This document shows, piece after piece, positions 61,691 through 64,000 of a stretch of 64,000 nt of DNA. The DNA lies in NCBI GenBank assembly GCA_963971425.1, contig OZ020517.1, forward strand, positions 18,070,904 to 18,134,903. Direction: 5' to 3'. Both the position numbers and the translations under genes were made by a program. Each line of letters begins with the position of its first letter. Position 1 is the first letter of the stretch. Under the pieces are notes generated by a model, which did no database searches, was not told the origin of the DNA, and saw only the letters and a list, made by a program, of their open reading frames with translations. This DNA is from Bryoerythrophyllum caledonicum (taxonomy: Eukaryota > Streptophyta > Bryopsida > Pottiales > Pottiaceae).

Positions 61691-64000
61691 TTGTCTGACG
61701 ATATAGCGCGGTCGGCACGGGAGCGACGCAATGTGCGACCAGGGGTGGTTCATTTGGTGAATGACAACAAAATCATGGTGGTTGTCCGTACAGACGGCAA
61801 TCCCACCCGAGCTACCTCCTTCGTGGTATGTTGGACTCCGAGGCTCAACTAATGACGATTAGCAAGCAGCTAGCCTAAGATTTGGATCTAGGTACTTCCA
61901 ACCTCGAGCATAGTCCACTTACGATTGTTAATTTGGTTTATCGCACGGAGAAGGCCCTGGGGTGCACTCGACATCCGTTGCAGTTGATATTCGTCGTCAG
62001 AGTTCCTTCATTGTTCCCACACATATTTTTTCAGTGCGCTGTGATTGGCGCCACCAACTACGTCATTTTGGTGGGTAAGTACCTACTTTATCTACTCGGT
62101 CATGAGATGGATAACAAGACGGAAGAGGCCAAGATTAGGCCTAGGTGGTCTGCCGATGATGGCAGAAAGGAGCTCATTTCGATTGTCTTCATTGCTAGCG
62201 CGGTAACTTCGACATTGGACACTATGTTTGAGTGTAGTGCGTTGGCATCTGATTTGCCATGTGGTTTGACACTTTTGAAGTACACATAAGCATTTATGTT
62301 GGGGGTTGCGGAATTTCGGGAGCATGTACTATCACAAATCCTTGCACGTCATTGCAACGATCTGCTTCCTCCATCAGAAACTCAGTCGGAGCTGACTCCT
62401 CGCAGTCGGTAGATTGTGGACGCTCTTGATGCTCCACGATTCTCATTGGACTCTTCCACTCTATTCATGGTTTGTATTATTCTGTGGCGACCACCGAATA
62501 AGGATATTACCCTTGTGAAGCTATTTGCGAATATTGGTAGAGGGCTCTCGACTGTATTAGAGGTCGGGCTCAAGGTATGGTGGTACATCCACATGGTTGG
62601 TAACTTTGCAGCCAACCGTGCCGCTCACCATCATATTCAGCGGCTTTTGGCCTAGTATCCGATGCAATATTGTCCTCTACTATAAGCAGGTGTTTTGGCA
62701 AGTTTCCATGTGATGTGACGTTGATCAGTGCGGATGATCTGTGCCGGTTACGTCACGTCGACTTGATGATTGCCGGATAGCCTTGCCAAGGCCATTAACA
62801 AGCGTGGAGTGGGCGTGGCTTAGATGATCCACGGTTTGGGTCTTTTTGCTTATTTTGTCAAGCTCATCCAATGGTGGATTACCCACCAATCGATGCCACC
62901 GGGATACATTTTTGAGAATGTACTTCCATTGAGGAATACACGGTCAAAGGTGCGTGAGGATAAGGCATACATCCATCATCTTCTTGGTTCCTTGATGCTT
63001 GTAGATACCACGACGTTGGACTCTTACGCCCTTTGACCACGTTGGATTTGGACCAATATGGCATCATCGGCAATGCTCACCTATGTATTGGCTCAAGTGC
63101 AACAGTGCAGGTGCGGTAGTATTGACGACTTTTTGGATGATTACCATATTTTTACAGAGGTCACCAACGATGATGAGCTAGCATTTGCAGTAGTGAACCG
63201 TGTAGGCTTCACATAGGGGCATTTCCCATGTTGATGTGCTATCCGAGATCTTGAGCCTTTAGAACACGGGATCCGGGCATGGTTTGGGATTCTACTTCTC
63301 AATTTTATGATGAACCTCTACCAATGAGTATGAGGAAGCGAGCAATCATCGATGGACTTTTCGACTGACACCACCGTCACACCGGATCTCATTAAGGGCC
63401 AACGTCATTATTAGTTAAGTCAAGCCATTGACCTCAATACACTTGCTAAGTTTGTAGCCATTGTTTTGTTGTTCAGCGTTGTTTAGATGACCATCCATGC
63501 GTGTTGAGGGCAGACTATGATGGCCAAGGGGAAATAGTGTCACATCTCATAGAGATCGAGGAAGCGAAGCTGCTTTTCTTTAAGAGGCACGCAATTGAGG
63601 AGTTTCGTGCTCTGCGTATCTCTGCATTCCAAGCCGAGGCCTTTGGTCGGTAGGATGCCCGAGATATCTTTTCCGAGTAATATCATCACGACACAGAATT
63701 TTCTATCGATCTCGTGCGTGAGAAGGCCGGAGACATGAATGCCTTCTATGCTACAAAGTAGCAATCACCGGCCGTGCCGGTATGTGGTGATTCCTCTACG
63801 GTGGAGAAGCAGACCAACAAGTCTGATGATTGGCCTTTAGAACTAGGGCCATATCTAACCGGTGCCAAGACACGCAGAGTACGAGCGTTTATTCATTTGT
63901 ATTGTAGCTCTTTTGCTTTTAGTCTCTATGATTTGGAGGGCTACAAAGGCAAGCTTATTTACATTCAATTGAAGGACGACCATTGGATCTTCTGACGAGC
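61691..64000 (+). mobile_element. Ty3/gypsy-like retroelement, protease/pol part, runs off edge
   Basis: Plus-strand segments include a protease-linker type sequence (IGATNYVILVGKYLLYLLGH and DDGRKELI). Near the window end, SLYDLEGYKGKLIYIQLKDD corresponds to the conserved run-in to the reverse transcriptase of Ty3/gypsy polyproteins. The reverse transcriptase itself would lie beyond 64000. The copy is old, with many breaks. Confidence 0.7.

Overview
The window is nuclear DNA from a green plant. It holds intron-rich genes with plant-specific products: a plastid hexose-phosphate translocator, a CLASSY-type remodeler of RNA-directed DNA methylation, CUL4, a starch-binding plastid protein and a Dof-like zinc finger. 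The transposon load is heavy. The animal/protist-like glutamate dehydrogenase and the style of the retroelement polyprotein suggest a bryophyte, a lycophyte or a streptophyte alga rather than a flowering plant, but the species cannot be fixed from sequence alone.

Layout, left to right. 1-6 kb: no convincing gene; an old LTR-like sequence, a perfect small hairpin and AT-rich DNA. 6.1-8.4 kb (minus): glucose-6-phosphate/phosphate translocator. 9-9.5 kb: a large palindrome. 11.6-14.9 kb (minus): bromodomain protein with 8 exons. 16.7-17.6 kb: an orphan terminal exon, a duplicated GDH fragment and a 286-bp AG tract. 17.6-22.7 kb (plus): CLASSY-like SNF2 protein with 11 exons. 24.3-27.1 kb (minus): mitochondrial GDH with 13 exons. 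28-38.5 kb: a transposon field with TTAA-flanked elements, other TIR elements and a decayed pogo/CENP-B-type transposon. 39.0-42.9 kb (minus): plastid coiled-coil protein with a C-terminal CBM25/53-like module. 43.9-44.3 kb (minus): small membrane protein. 45.5-47.2 kb (plus): Dof-like zinc finger joined to a 17-residue acidic/aromatic repeat array, with a CUL4 fragment in its upstream region. 49.0-54.6 kb (minus): CUL4 with 16 exons. 55-64 kb: another TTAA element and an old Ty3/gypsy-like retroelement, interrupted by an LTR-like block and a tRNA-derived SINE, running off the right edge.

Exon structures were read from splice sites. Summed exon lengths are whole codons for the bromodomain, CLASSY, GDH, CBM and CUL4 genes, which supports the models. 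The genes do not form one pathway. The strongest unusual signals are: (1) TTAA-flanked elements with CCC-starting ends, including one nested insertion whose empty site survives in sister copies within the window; (2) fragments of two resident genes (GDH and CUL4) copied immediately 5' of two other genes; (3) the Dof-like/repeat protein; (4) an animal/protist-type GDH in a plant; (5) an exon copied in inverted orientation into the adjacent CLASSY intron.
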